DNA of 64,000 nt from Streptomyces viridiviolaceus (lineage in GTDB: Bacteria > Actinomycetota > Actinomycetes > Streptomycetales > Streptomycetaceae): assembly GCF_014650995.1 (NCBI RefSeq), contig NZ_BMWA01000020.1, positions 101,102 to 165,101 on the forward strand, given 5' to 3'. The notes below the pieces were generated by a model, which saw nothing but the letters and a program-made list of their open reading frames with translations, was not told where the DNA came from and made no database searches. Below, piece after piece: positions 9,158 to 17,231 of this stretch. A program made the translations under genes and the position numbers. The stretch's first letter is position 1, and the number at the start of each line of letters is the position of its first letter.

Positions 9158-9429
9158 TCAGCACCACGAGCCGTATTGGACGGTGCGGCGCACCGCACGG
9201 TCGCTGTGCCCGCCGATCAGGATGGGCACGCGCGGTCCGGGCGGGCCGACGGTGCTGCGCTCTCCGGGGCGGTCACCGTCGGCGACGGCCTCACCGTCCC
9301 ACGCCGGGCCGACCCTGCCGATCGTGGAGACGAACACGATCCGCGTTCCTCGGCTCGCCGCGCCAAGTCGAGCAGGAGCGTCCCGTCCGTACCCGGCACC
9401 GTGTCGGGCAGACCGATCCCGATGCGCAT
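9158..9429 (-). pseudogene. LLM-class flavin oxidoreductase, middle deleted
   Basis: On the minus strand ATG at 9429 gives MRIGIGLPDTVPG and LLLDLARRAEERG, the N-terminal strand and helix of LLM-class F420/flavin-dependent oxidoreductases. One base later in frame the family's STIGRV phrase appears. The sequence then jumps to PRVPILIGGHSDRAVRRT, the family's C-terminal PxxIGG-T/S region, ending in TGA at 9158-9160. Some 180-200 residues are missing and at least one frameshift is present. A clear deletion remnant. Confidence 0.65.
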
Positions 9430-9752
9430 GCTGCTTCCTCGCCCACGCCGCGCCACCGCCGGACGCACTCCCACCGGCTCGCGGCGGGTTCCCCCATGGC
9501 CGGTTTCCGCCGCCGTCGTTCCGTCACCGGCCGCGTCGCGGACCTGTCATGTCAGCATGTGCGTCCGTCTGTCACGGTGACCAAGGTGCCGGTCCGCACG
9601 GTCACCCACTCTCCAGACCGTCCCGGGGCGATGGTGAGTCCCCGAGGGGGTACCGAGCACCACGCTCATCGCGCCGACGCCCCCGGAGCCGTGCGGGGTG
9701 CTCCGACCGGGAGGCATCAGGGCCGGAGACAGCACCGGCCACCGCCCGCCGG
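9430..9752. other. Intergenic stretch, nothing recognised
   Basis: No coherent frame, repeat or strong hairpin was found between the oxidoreductase remnant and the 3' end of the P450 gene. Confidence 0.3.
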
Positions 9753-10949
9753 CTACGGGGCGAACCGCACGGGCAGACTCTGCGGGCCGCGGATCATCAG
9801 CCCCGGACGCCAGGTGATCGCCGCCGGGTGGATGTCCAGAGCCAGGTTCTCGCAGCGTTCCAGAAGCGTCCTGATGGCAATGCGTGCCTCCAGGCGGGCC
9901 AGCGGAGCCCCCAGGCAGTAGTGGATCCCGTGGCCGAACGCCACGTGGCCGCGGGTGTCGCGGGTGATGTCGAAGCGGTCGGGGCTGGGGAAGCGGGCCG
10001 GATCGCGGTCGGCGTCGGCGAGGGCCACGAGGACGAGCTCGCCGCCCCCGGGGACGACCGTGTCGCCGATGGTCAGCGGCTCGGTGGTGAACCGGTACGT
10101 CGGCGTCTCCACGGGACCGTCGTAACGGAGCATCTCCTCGACGGCGGAGTCGATGAGGGTGAGGTCGGCGCGGAGTGCGGCCAGTTGCTCGGGATGGGTG
10201 AGCAGGGCGAGGACGCCGTTGGAGATGAGATTCACGGTGGTCTCGTGGCCCGCTACCAGCAGCAGCCAGGCCATACCGCGGAGTTCGTCGGCGGACAGCC
10301 GGTCGCCACCGCCGTCCGAACCGTGGATCAGCGCGCTCATGAGGTCGTCGCCGGGCTGCTGCCGCTTGCTCGCCAGCAGTTCCTCCAGGTACCGCGCCAT
10401 GGACGCCGCGGCAGTCATGCGGGCTTCGGGGTCGGTGGCGCCGAGAGCGTCGTTCGACCAGGTCCGGAAGGAGGCGCGGTCGAGGTCCGGAACGCCGAGG
10501 AGTTCGCAGATGACGGAGATGGGCAGCGGAAAGGACAGGGCCTCGACGAGGTCGGCACGCCCGTCGGGCGCGCTGAGCATCCGGTCCAGGAGCGTGTCGG
10601 TGGTCTTCTGGATGCTCGGGGCGAGTTCCTCCACCCGACGGGTGGTGAACTCCCGGGCGACCAGCTTGCGCAGCCGCGTGTGGTCCGGCGGGTCGGCCCT
10701 GAGCATATGAGGACCGGAGGAGACGGCACCGAGCGGAAATGAGGGGGACGCCTTGCCCCAGTCCTTCGAGAGCGTCGGATCCGTGAGCGCGGCGCGCCCG
10801 GCCTCGTAGCCGACGACGAGCCAGGCCTCCGCGTTCCCCTCCGGCATCCGGATGCGGTGCACTGGACCCTGGGCCCGTAGCCGGGCGTACACAGGGTACG
10901 GGTCGCGCGTGAAGGACTCACCGAGCGCGGCTAGGTCGACGATGCTCAT
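9753..10949 (-). CDS. Cytochrome P450
   Basis: A 398-residue soluble bacterial P450, probably of the CYP107-like group. Landmarks in order: the I-helix oxygen-binding motif AGHETT at 233-238, the K-helix E-x-x-R in EEMLR at 271-275, and the heme-binding loop FGHGIHYCLG with the axial thiolate C345. It would hydroxylate or epoxidise a small molecule using ferredoxin electrons. No ferredoxin, reductase or biosynthetic partner lies beside it, so the substrate cannot be inferred. Length and motifs are complete. The start at ATG 10949 gives MSIVDL, normal for the family. Confidence 0.92.
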   Translation of the reverse strand: MSIVDLAALGESFTRDPYPVYARLRAQGPVHRIRMPEGNAEAWLVVGYEAGRAALTDPTLSKDWGKASPSFPLGAVSSGPHMLRADPPDHTRLRKLVAREFTTRRVEELAPSIQKTTDTLLDRMLSAPDGRADLVEALSFPLPISVICELLGVPDLDRASFRTWSNDALGATDPEARMTAAASMARYLEELLASKRQQPGDDLMSALIHGSDGGGDRLSADELRGMAWLLLVAGHETTVNLISNGVLALLTHPEQLAALRADLTLIDSAVEEMLRYDGPVETPTYRFTTEPLTIGDTVVPGGGELVLVALADADRDPARFPSPDRFDITRDTRGHVAFGHGIHYCLGAPLARLEARIAIRTLLERCENLALDIHPAAITWRPGLMIRGPQSLPVRFAP

Positions 10950-11567
10950 GGGCTACCACCTCACTGACGGCTCACGACGGTGACCGACGGTGGGGGCTCA
11001 CGGCTCCCGGAAGGGGCCCCGCCCGCCGCCGGCGGCGGCGACTGCCCGCCGACTGTAATACGTGCCGTCTCCGGGCAAACCCGGTTTCCGGCAAAGGAAG
11101 GCCACGGACCGGTCGGTCTCGGCCATCTCGCCCACCGCCCCCTCGGCAGTGACCCGCGCCGCACCCGCCCCGGCGCGCTCAGCCGCCGCATGTCCGGGAG
11201 GGGAACTGCCGCGCACCAACCGGCCCGCCGACTCCCGCAACGCCGTCTCCACGCGGACGGCACCGAGTCCACGGCCCGCTCGTACCGCACGCCGAACAGA
11301 CCGCCCTCCGCCACCTCGGCCCGGTGTACCCAGGACACCGCCCGAGACCCGCCCGGCGCCACGCCTGTCCGTCCGCCCTGGCCCGCCAGGCACCTCTTCC
11401 CACGCGCGATGCCACAGCGTGGGGCGCCGGCGGGCAGTTCTGTCCGTGTACCTGAAGTGCCAGGTTCGCTGCCCGCAACGCAGCGCGCGATTCCGCGACC
11501 TGGTGCAGCTCACGCCGAGGCAGGAGACGGCCGTCGGAGGCGGTCCTGTGGCTGCTACCGTCCACTT
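10950..11567. other. Intergenic stretch with possible decayed gene
   Basis: About 620 bases between divergent P450 and M28 genes. Minus-strand frames contain short plausible pieces (LFGVRYERAVDSV; VETALRESAGRLV; VAFLCRKPGLPGDG) split over frames, suggesting a degraded gene, but I cannot assign a family. Confidence 0.3.
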
Positions 11568-11581
11568 GTCAAAAGTTTGAC
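11568..11581. promoter_or_regulatory. Palindromic operator before M28 peptidase
   Basis: GTCAAA-AG-TTTGAC is a perfect 6-2-6 inverted repeat 20 bases upstream of the M28 start, overlapping the likely promoter. It suggests control by a TetR/MarR-type repressor not encoded nearby (inference). Confidence 0.5.
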
Positions 11582-11601
11582 GAGTCCATGATGATTTAAC
11601 C

Positions 11602-13044
11602 ATGTCGCATCAGACGTCACACGCCACCAGCGGCACCACCCGAAGAGCGGTACTCACCGCCGGAGCCGGAGCGGTCGCGGCCGGCGCGGCATCCACCGGT
11701 CAGGCGACCGCGGCCGTCCCCGGCCAGGGGCCGGGCCGGGGACACGGAGGCCGCCCCGCCACCGCGCAGTCTCCCTCCCGCGAACTCCGCGCCCTCCTCA
11801 AGGAGATCGACCCCGGCCGCATCGAGGCGACCGTGCGCAAGCTCGCCTCCTTCGGCACCCGGCACACCCTGTCCGTCCAGGACGACCCCGTGCGCGGCAT
11901 CGGCGCCGCCCGGGACTGGATCTTCGCGGAGATGCAGAAGTACGCGGAAGCCTCGGGCGGCCGGATGACCGTCGAACTCCAGTCGTACATCCAGGAACCG
12001 GCGTCCCGGATCCCGGTCGCGACCCGGATCACGAACGTCGTCGCCACCCTGCGCGGCTCGGTCACCCCCGAGCGGGTGTACGTCGTCTCCGGGCACTACG
12101 ACTCCCGCGTCACCGACGTCATGGACGCGACCAGCGACTCCCCGGGCGCGGACGACGACGCCTCCGGCGTCGCGGTGTCCATGGAACTGGCGCGCGTCAT
12201 GGCCACGCGCCGCCCCGCCGCCACGATCGTCTTCGCGGCCGTCGCGGGCGAGGAGCAGGGCCTGTACGGGGCGACGCACATGGCCGCGCAGTACAAGGCC
12301 GCGGGCACGGACGTCCAGGGCATGTTCACCGACGACATCGTCGGCAGTCCCAAGGCGGACGACGGCGCCCTCGACCCGTACACCATCCGGCTCTTCGCCG
12401 AGGGCGTGCCCAGCTCGGAGACGCCCGAACAGGCGGCCACCCGGCGTTCGGTGGGCGGCGAGAACGACTCGCCGTCGCGCCAGCTCGCCCGCTTCGTCCG
12501 CGACACCGCCGACAACGATGCCACCGGCATGAACGTCCGCGTGATCTACCGCCGCGACCGCTACCTCCGCGGCGGCGATCACATCCCGTTCCTCGAACGC
12601 GGCTATCCAGCGGCCCGGTTCACCGAACCCGCCGAGGACTTCGCCCACCAGCACCAGGACGTGCGCGTCGAGGACGGCAAGCAGTTCGGCGACCTGCCGG
12701 AGTTCTGCGACTTCGACTACATCGCGCGGGTGGCCCGGGTGAACGGCGCGGCCCTGTGGACCCTCGCCCAGGCCCCGGGCACGCCGAAGAACGCCAAGAT
12801 CGTCACCAGCAACCTCACCAACTCCACGGAGCTGGTGTGGGACCGCGGCACGGAGCCGTATCTCGCGGGGTACGAGGTGGTGTGGCGCGAGACGACCGTG
12901 CCCGAGTGGACCCATGTCATCGAGGTCGGCGACGTGACGCGTCACGAGGTGGACCTGTCGAAGGACAACGTCTTCTTCGGCGTGCGAGCGGTGAGCCGGA
13001 ACGGCGCGAAGAGCCCGGTGGCGTTCCCGGTGCCGCAACGGTAG
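11602..13044 (+). CDS. Tat-exported M28 aminopeptidase
   Basis: A 480-residue M28-family zinc peptidase. The N-terminus (TTRRAVLTAGAGAVAAGAA) has twin arginines before a hydrophobic stretch, fitting a Tat signal. The di-zinc site is visible as H165-x-D167 in SGHYDS, D184 region in GADDDASG and the catalytic E217-E218 in AGEEQGLYG, with a late His in FAHQHQD. Residues about 395-480 (NSTELVWDRG... YEVVWRETT) look like an added fibronectin-III-like domain. It should release N-terminal amino acids outside the cell. The start at ATG 11602 lies 20 bases past a palindromic operator. It stands alone, consistent with the theme of secreted hydrolases. Confidence 0.85.
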   Translation: MSHQTSHATSGTTRRAVLTAGAGAVAAGAASTGQATAAVPGQGPGRGHGGRPATAQSPSRELRALLKEIDPGRIEATVRKLASFGTRHTLSVQDDPVRGIGAARDWIFAEMQKYAEASGGRMTVELQSYIQEPASRIPVATRITNVVATLRGSVTPERVYVVSGHYDSRVTDVMDATSDSPGADDDASGVAVSMELARVMATRRPAATIVFAAVAGEEQGLYGATHMAAQYKAAGTDVQGMFTDDIVGSPKADDGALDPYTIRLFAEGVPSSETPEQAATRRSVGGENDSPSRQLARFVRDTADNDATGMNVRVIYRRDRYLRGGDHIPFLERGYPAARFTEPAEDFAHQHQDVRVEDGKQFGDLPEFCDFDYIARVARVNGAALWTLAQAPGTPKNAKIVTSNLTNSTELVWDRGTEPYLAGYEVVWRETTVPEWTHVIEVGDVTRHEVDLSKDNVFFGVRAVSRNGAKSPVAFPVPQR

Positions 13045-13350
13045 GGGGCGGAGTCGAGTACGAACGGCGCCGACGGGTCCCGGACTTCCAGCTCCGTCCC
13101 CAGTGGCGACGCGGCCACGAGTGACGTCAGGCTGTGGGTCGGGGACCGCCCCCCGCCGGTGTGGCTCTTCGCGGCTGCCGCCTGCGGCCTGGCGCCGCTC
13201 GCGGTCACGCTGCCGGCGCGAGCGCGTCGCGCGGCTGGGCGTAGCGCACGCGTACGGGGCGGGAGCCGGCGTCACGCCGACTCCCGCACCGTACGACCGA
13301 CCGCGGCCCGTGCGGTTCCACGGCCGCCGGATGCAGGCACGAAGTGGCCC
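13045..13350. other. Convergent intergenic region
   Basis: Lies between the ends of the M28 gene and the K+ uptake operon. A plus-strand frame near 13140 reads VWLFAAAACGLAPLAV, possibly a membrane-protein leftover, but nothing identifiable follows. Confidence 0.3.
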
Positions 13351-14076
13351 TCACCGGTCCAGCTCCGCGAACGTCTCCACGGCACGGGTCCTGCCGGTGA
13401 CGATGATGACGTCGCCCGGGTGGACGACCGTTTCGGCCGTGGCGTGGGTGAAGTCGGCGCCGGGGCGTTTGATGCCGACGACCGTCACGCCGTAGGTACT
13501 GCGTACGCGGCTCTCGCCGAGCGGGACACCGCCGACGGCCTTCGGGGCGAGCGTCTTGATCAGGGCGTAGTCGCTGTCGAAGGTGATGAAGTCCAGCATC
13601 CGGCCGGTGACCAGGTGGGCCACGCGCTCGCCCATGTCGTGTTCGGGCAGGACGACGTGGTGGGCACCGATACGTTCCAGGATCCGACCGTGCTGCCGGG
13701 TGCTGGCCCGGGCCCAGATGCCGGCCACGCCGGCATCGACGAGGTTCGAGGTGGTCAGGATGCTGGCCTCCAGGTCGGTGCCGATGCCGACGACCACCCG
13801 GGGGAACTCGGCGACGCCGAGCTGCGCCAGCACAGTGGGGTCGGTGCAGTCCGCGGCTGCGGTCCGGGTCAGGTCGTCGCCGACCTTCTGGACGACACCG
13901 GCCACGGCGTCGATGCCGAGCACGTCCCAGCCCCGCCGCATCAGCTCCGCCGCCACGGACTGTCCGAAACGGCCGAGACCGATGACCGCCACTCTGGGAT
14001 CGGGGCGGGCCGGGTGACGGTCGACGGCGGAATGCCGACGCCGGTGTGGACGCAGGAACTTCAGACGGTCAGCCAA
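13351..14076 (-). CDS. TrkA/KtrA-type K+ uptake regulatory subunit
   Basis: A 241-residue cytoplasmic RCK protein. A Rossmann fold begins with VAVIGLGRFGQSVA (GLGRFG at 33-38) and the acidic ribose-binding residue in LGIDAV, forming the RCK_N nucleotide-binding domain. The RCK_C domain follows from about 160 to the end (GVPLGESRVRSTYGVTVVG ... HPGDVIIVTGRT). It gates the partner channel in response to ATP/ADP or NAD(H). The gene overlaps the end of the upstream channel gene by 8 bases, so the two form one translationally coupled operon. Confidence 0.9.
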   Translation of the reverse strand: MADRLKFLRPHRRRHSAVDRHPARPDPRVAVIGLGRFGQSVAAELMRRGWDVLGIDAVAGVVQKVGDDLTRTAAADCTDPTVLAQLGVAEFPRVVVGIGTDLEASILTTSNLVDAGVAGIWARASTRQHGRILERIGAHHVVLPEHDMGERVAHLVTGRMLDFITFDSDYALIKTLAPKAVGGVPLGESRVRSTYGVTVVGIKRPGADFTHATAETVVHPGDVIIVTGRTRAVETFAELDR

Positions 14077-15436
14077 TGACGGGTCGCTCCTCGGGCAGGG
14101 TGTAACGGCGGTCGCGCTGACGCAGGGCGAGCGCGCTGGCGAGGGTGATCGGGCCGACGCGCCCGACGAACATGAGGACGATGACGGTGAGTCGGCCCGC
14201 CGCCGGAAGGTCCGCGGTGATGCCGGTACTCAGGCCGACCGTGCCGAAAGCGGAGACGGCCTCGAACAGCACGGCCTCGGCCTGCTCCTCGGTGACGGTG
14301 AGCAGCACCAGCGTGCCGGCGATGACGAGGCCCACGCCCATCAGCGCCACGGTGAGGGCCTGGCGCAGCGTCGGAGCCGAGAGCCGGCGGCCCATGATGT
14401 CCGTGTCGGCGTGTCCGCGGACCTCGGCCAGGATCGCGGCTCCCAGCACCGCGAATGTGGTGACCTTGATGCCGCCCGCCGTGCCCGCGCTGCCGCCGCC
14501 GATGAACATCAGCACGCAGATGCCGAGGAGGGTGGCGGGCTCCATGGCACCGGTGTCGACGGTGTTGAATCCCGCGGTACGCGCGCTGGCCGCGGTGAAG
14601 AACCCGTTGAGGAGCTTGTCCCCCCAGTCCACGGATCCGAGAGTTCGCGGGTTGCTCCACTCCAGCGCGCAGGTCATGACGGTGCCGACGGCGAGCAGGA
14701 CCGCTGAGGTGAAGAGGGTGAGCCGGGTGTGCAGGGACCAGCGGCGCCGGGTGGCGCCGCGGGTGCCGGGGCGGTTGCGCAGCAGTTCGAGCAGTACGGG
14801 GAAGCCAAGGGCGCCGAGCACACTCGCGACCGCGATCGGCAGGACGATCCAGGGATCGTTCGCGTAACCGACCAGGTTGTCGTCACGCAGCCCGAAACCG
14901 GCGTTGTTGAACGCGGAGATCCCGTAGAAGATCCCGTGGTAGACGGCGTTCCAGGCCGCCAGACCATGGCCGAGGTGGAAACGGACCGCGATCAGGACGG
15001 CCGTGACCAACTCGATGGCGAGCGTGGTGCTCGCGACTCCGAGGACCAGCCGGCGGATGTCACCGGTGCCTCCGCTCCGTTCCGCCTGTGTGGTGAGCTG
15101 GGTCCGCATCCCCAGCCGGCCAGAGACGAACAGGGCCAGCAGCGACGCGAGCGTCATGATGCCGAAGCCGCCGACCTGGATCAGCGCCAGGACGATGCTT
15201 TCGCCGAACCCACTCCAATGGCTGCCGGTGCCCACGATGGACAGCCCGCCGCTGACCGCTCCCGTCGCGGTGAACAAGGCGGTCAGCACGCCGGTGTCCT
15301 TGCCGGGCTCGGCGGCGGCAGGCACCATCAGCAGCGCTGCACCCAGCACCACGACCAGCGCGAAGGCCAGGACGACGCCTCGGGTCGGATGGCCGGCCAG
15401 CCGGGACCTCCAGGCCCGAGTCGTCCCCACGGCCAC
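14069..15436 (-). CDS. TrkH/KtrB-type K+ channel subunit
   Basis: A 455-residue membrane protein with the four membrane-pore-membrane repeats of the Trk/Ktr/HKT family. The four filter regions can be read in order: FTATGAVSGGLSIVGTG, SAFNNAGFGL, SARTAGFNTV and SAFGTVGLSTG, each with the conserved glycine. A Lys-containing segment between membrane spans in repeat 3 (GGSAGTAGGIKVTT) marks the intramembrane loop. It takes up K+ (or K+/Na+) under control of the RCK subunit encoded next. The first filter is less canonical than usual. It is the first gene of the operon. I looked upstream for a c-di-AMP riboswitch and saw none. Confidence 0.9.
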   Translation of the reverse strand: MAVGTTRAWRSRLAGHPTRGVVLAFALVVVLGAALLMVPAAAEPGKDTGVLTALFTATGAVSGGLSIVGTGSHWSGFGESIVLALIQVGGFGIMTLASLLALFVSGRLGMRTQLTTQAERSGGTGDIRRLVLGVASTTLAIELVTAVLIAVRFHLGHGLAAWNAVYHGIFYGISAFNNAGFGLRDDNLVGYANDPWIVLPIAVASVLGALGFPVLLELLRNRPGTRGATRRRWSLHTRLTLFTSAVLLAVGTVMTCALEWSNPRTLGSVDWGDKLLNGFFTAASARTAGFNTVDTGAMEPATLLGICVLMFIGGGSAGTAGGIKVTTFAVLGAAILAEVRGHADTDIMGRRLSAPTLRQALTVALMGVGLVIAGTLVLLTVTEEQAEAVLFEAVSAFGTVGLSTGITADLPAAGRLTVIVLMFVGRVGPITLASALALRQRDRRYTLPEERPVIG

Positions 15437-16003
15437 CGGCTACCTCCGTCGTCCCGCCGCCACCGCCCACAGCATCCCTGCCGGGGCGGGCGTACGGAAC
15501 GCGCCACGGCGTCGAGCAGACGTCGTGACCGCAGAATGGCGGCGCCGCTTCCTCCGGGCCCTTGATGCCCTCGTCCCGCAGCTCCTCGATTTCCTGCCGG
15601 CGCTACTCCTTGCCGCAGTCGGGAATGTCGGTGCGGGGGAGCTCGCCGATCCGGGCGACCTGAAGGCGGCGGGCGAGGACGGCCGCCGAGATCCGTCTCG
15701 CTGAAGGACGGCTCCCGATAGGGCACGCTCTTGTGCACTGGCCCCTGGAACACCGCTGTCGCCGCGACTGGGCCTCGGCATGACGGATGCCGCATGCCGT
15801 GAAACGACGCTGACCATCGCCTCTCCACGAGACCGGTCGGATCCACATCACGTTATGACGTCGGTCCTCGGGCGACTGACGCCCGGCGAGTGAAGGGCGC
15901 ACGACCATCCGGCCGCGGTCCGCGCGGCGCGCCCCGGCACGATGGCGCGCGTGGTGTGGCCTGAGACGTGCAGCACGGGTTCACCACGGAGGAGACACGG
16001 AGC
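15437..16003. other. Intergenic stretch with possible fragment
   Basis: On the minus strand around 15540-15700 two adjacent frames read VARIGELPRTDIPDCGKE and RRQEIEELRDEGIKG, which look like pieces of one helical protein broken by a stop. No family was recognised. The last 100 bases carry the leader of the VOC gene. Confidence 0.3.
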
Positions 16004-16396
16004 ATGTTCGGTCAGGCGCAGGCGTTCAGCGGCTTCTCGGTCGACGACCTCGGTGAGGCCCGCCGGTTCTACGGCGAGACTCTCGGCCTCCAGGTGGAGG
16101 AGACCGGACAGGGGGACATGCGGATGCTGACCCTCACGCTCGGCAGTGGCGCGCGGGTCTTGGTCTACCCGAAGGAGACGCACACCCCCGCGACGTTCAC
16201 GATCCTCAACTTCCCCGTCGACGACATCGAGGCCGCCGTCGCCGAACTGGAACGGCGCGGCGTCACCCTGGAGCGCTATGCGGGCTTCGACCACGACGAG
16301 AAGGGCATCGTCCGGGTCGGCGGCGACGGCCCCACTGCGGTCGCATGGTTCACCGACCCGGCCGGGAACGTCCTCTCCGTGCTCCAGGAGACGTGA
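16004..16396 (+). CDS. VOC (glyoxalase-like) family protein
   Basis: A 130-residue vicinal-oxygen-chelate protein built of two beta-alpha-beta-beta-beta units. FSVDDLGEARRFYGETLGL is the first unit, FPVDDIEAAVAELERRG the second, and FTDPAGNVLSVLQ the final strand with the usual metal-ligand Glu position occupied by Gln/Glu. Family members include dioxygenases, glyoxalase I and resistance proteins; the substrate here is unknown. ATG 16004 is chosen because GGAGGAGACACGG lies upstream; an in-frame ATG at 15968 lacks a ribosome site. Confidence 0.8.
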   Translation: MFGQAQAFSGFSVDDLGEARRFYGETLGLQVEETGQGDMRMLTLTLGSGARVLVYPKETHTPATFTILNFPVDDIEAAVAELERRGVTLERYAGFDHDEKGIVRVGGDGPTAVAWFTDPAGNVLSVLQET

Positions 16397-16422
16397 CCGA
16401 GGGCAGTGACCTGCCTGCCGAG

Positions 16423-16788
16423 TCAGCAGGAGCTGCCGCAGGACGACGAGCTGCTTCCGCAGGACGACGAACTGCCGCACGACGAGGAGCTGCTCCCACA
16501 GGACGACGAACTGCCACTGGAGCAGCCGCTCGACGCACCTCCGCCGACGCCTGCTTCCCACCAGGACGAGTGGGCGGAGGGGCTGCCGGCGTCATGCGCC
16601 GACGTTCCGGTGTGCGTGCCGGTCCCGGTTGGCGACGCTCCATGGCCGTGCCCGGCACTCGGGCCGGGCGCGGTCGCCCACACGCCGAGATCGTCCCAGG
16701 CGCGGCGCCATGCCCGGCGCATCATCCATGTGGCCACCATGACGAGCACCAGTACGCACACAGCCGCCAGCACGAATGCGATCAACAT
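16423..16788 (-). CDS. Membrane protein with Ser/Cys-repeat tail
   Basis: A 121-residue protein. MLIAFVLAAVCVLVLVMVATWMM forms one N-terminal membrane segment, followed by basic RRAWRRAW, a Gly/His/Thr-rich linker and a C-terminal tail of repeated Cys-Gly-Ser(3-5) units (about six Cys in the last 30 residues), ending CGSSC. The DNA repeat is a degenerate 18-27-base direct repeat, visible as GACGACGA-type blocks on the plus strand at about 16435-16530. The start at ATG 16788 has AAGGGGG upstream. The function is unknown. The tail could bind metal or form disulfides. A similar low-complexity Cys/Ser tail occurs in other Streptomyces membrane proteins, from memory. Confidence 0.65.
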   Translation of the reverse strand: MLIAFVLAAVCVLVLVMVATWMMRRAWRRAWDDLGVWATAPGPSAGHGHGASPTGTGTHTGTSAHDAGSPSAHSSWWEAGVGGGASSGCSSGSSSSCGSSSSSCGSSSSCGSSSSSCGSSC

Positions 16789-17231
16789 GACGTCCCCCTT
16801 CCGCCGGGCCTGCGCACCGACTGTCCGCAGGATGCCCCACGGTCCGGTGACCCGAAGCGCCTCTTGAGCAAGCCCAGAGCTTCGAGGACCCTCCGACGGA
16901 GCCCGGCGATGTGACCTCTGCCGCGCTCGCCGGGCGCGGACGACACGGGTGGCCCCTGAGTACGTCCCGGTCACAGGCCGACGGTCTGGTGACCGACGTC
17001 GTTGCCGAGGGCCGTCAGTGATCGGACGGTCGGTACAGGGGGGCGGGAACGTCATTGGAGGCCGCATGCGGGATGGGCCTCGAGGAGGGGGCGATTCGCG
17101 AGACTTTCACTCGATCGCGTAGATCAAACGACCATATGACTGTAGGGCTCCTGATTCCTGGTTAGCGTGCGTGCACGGTCGGCCTGGCAGGGCCGGTTCG
17201 GGTGGGACGGGACCAGGGGAGGTTCTCGGCA
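16789..17231. other. Intergenic region before flavoprotein gene
   Basis: No gene is seen. The sequence just before 17170 is AT-richer (around ATCAAACGACCATATGACTG) and probably holds the promoter of the flavoenzyme gene, but no confident -35/-10 pair can be assigned. Confidence 0.35.

Noticed and set aside
15437..15700. Possible c-di-AMP (ydaO) riboswitch before the K+ uptake operon
   Set aside because: Such riboswitches precede K+ transporters in actinobacteria, but none of the conserved sequence blocks could be found here.
16430..16535. Short direct repeats suggesting a CRISPR array
   Set aside because: Units are 18-27 bases, contiguous without unique spacers, and encode the Cys-Gly-Ser tail of a membrane protein on the minus strand.
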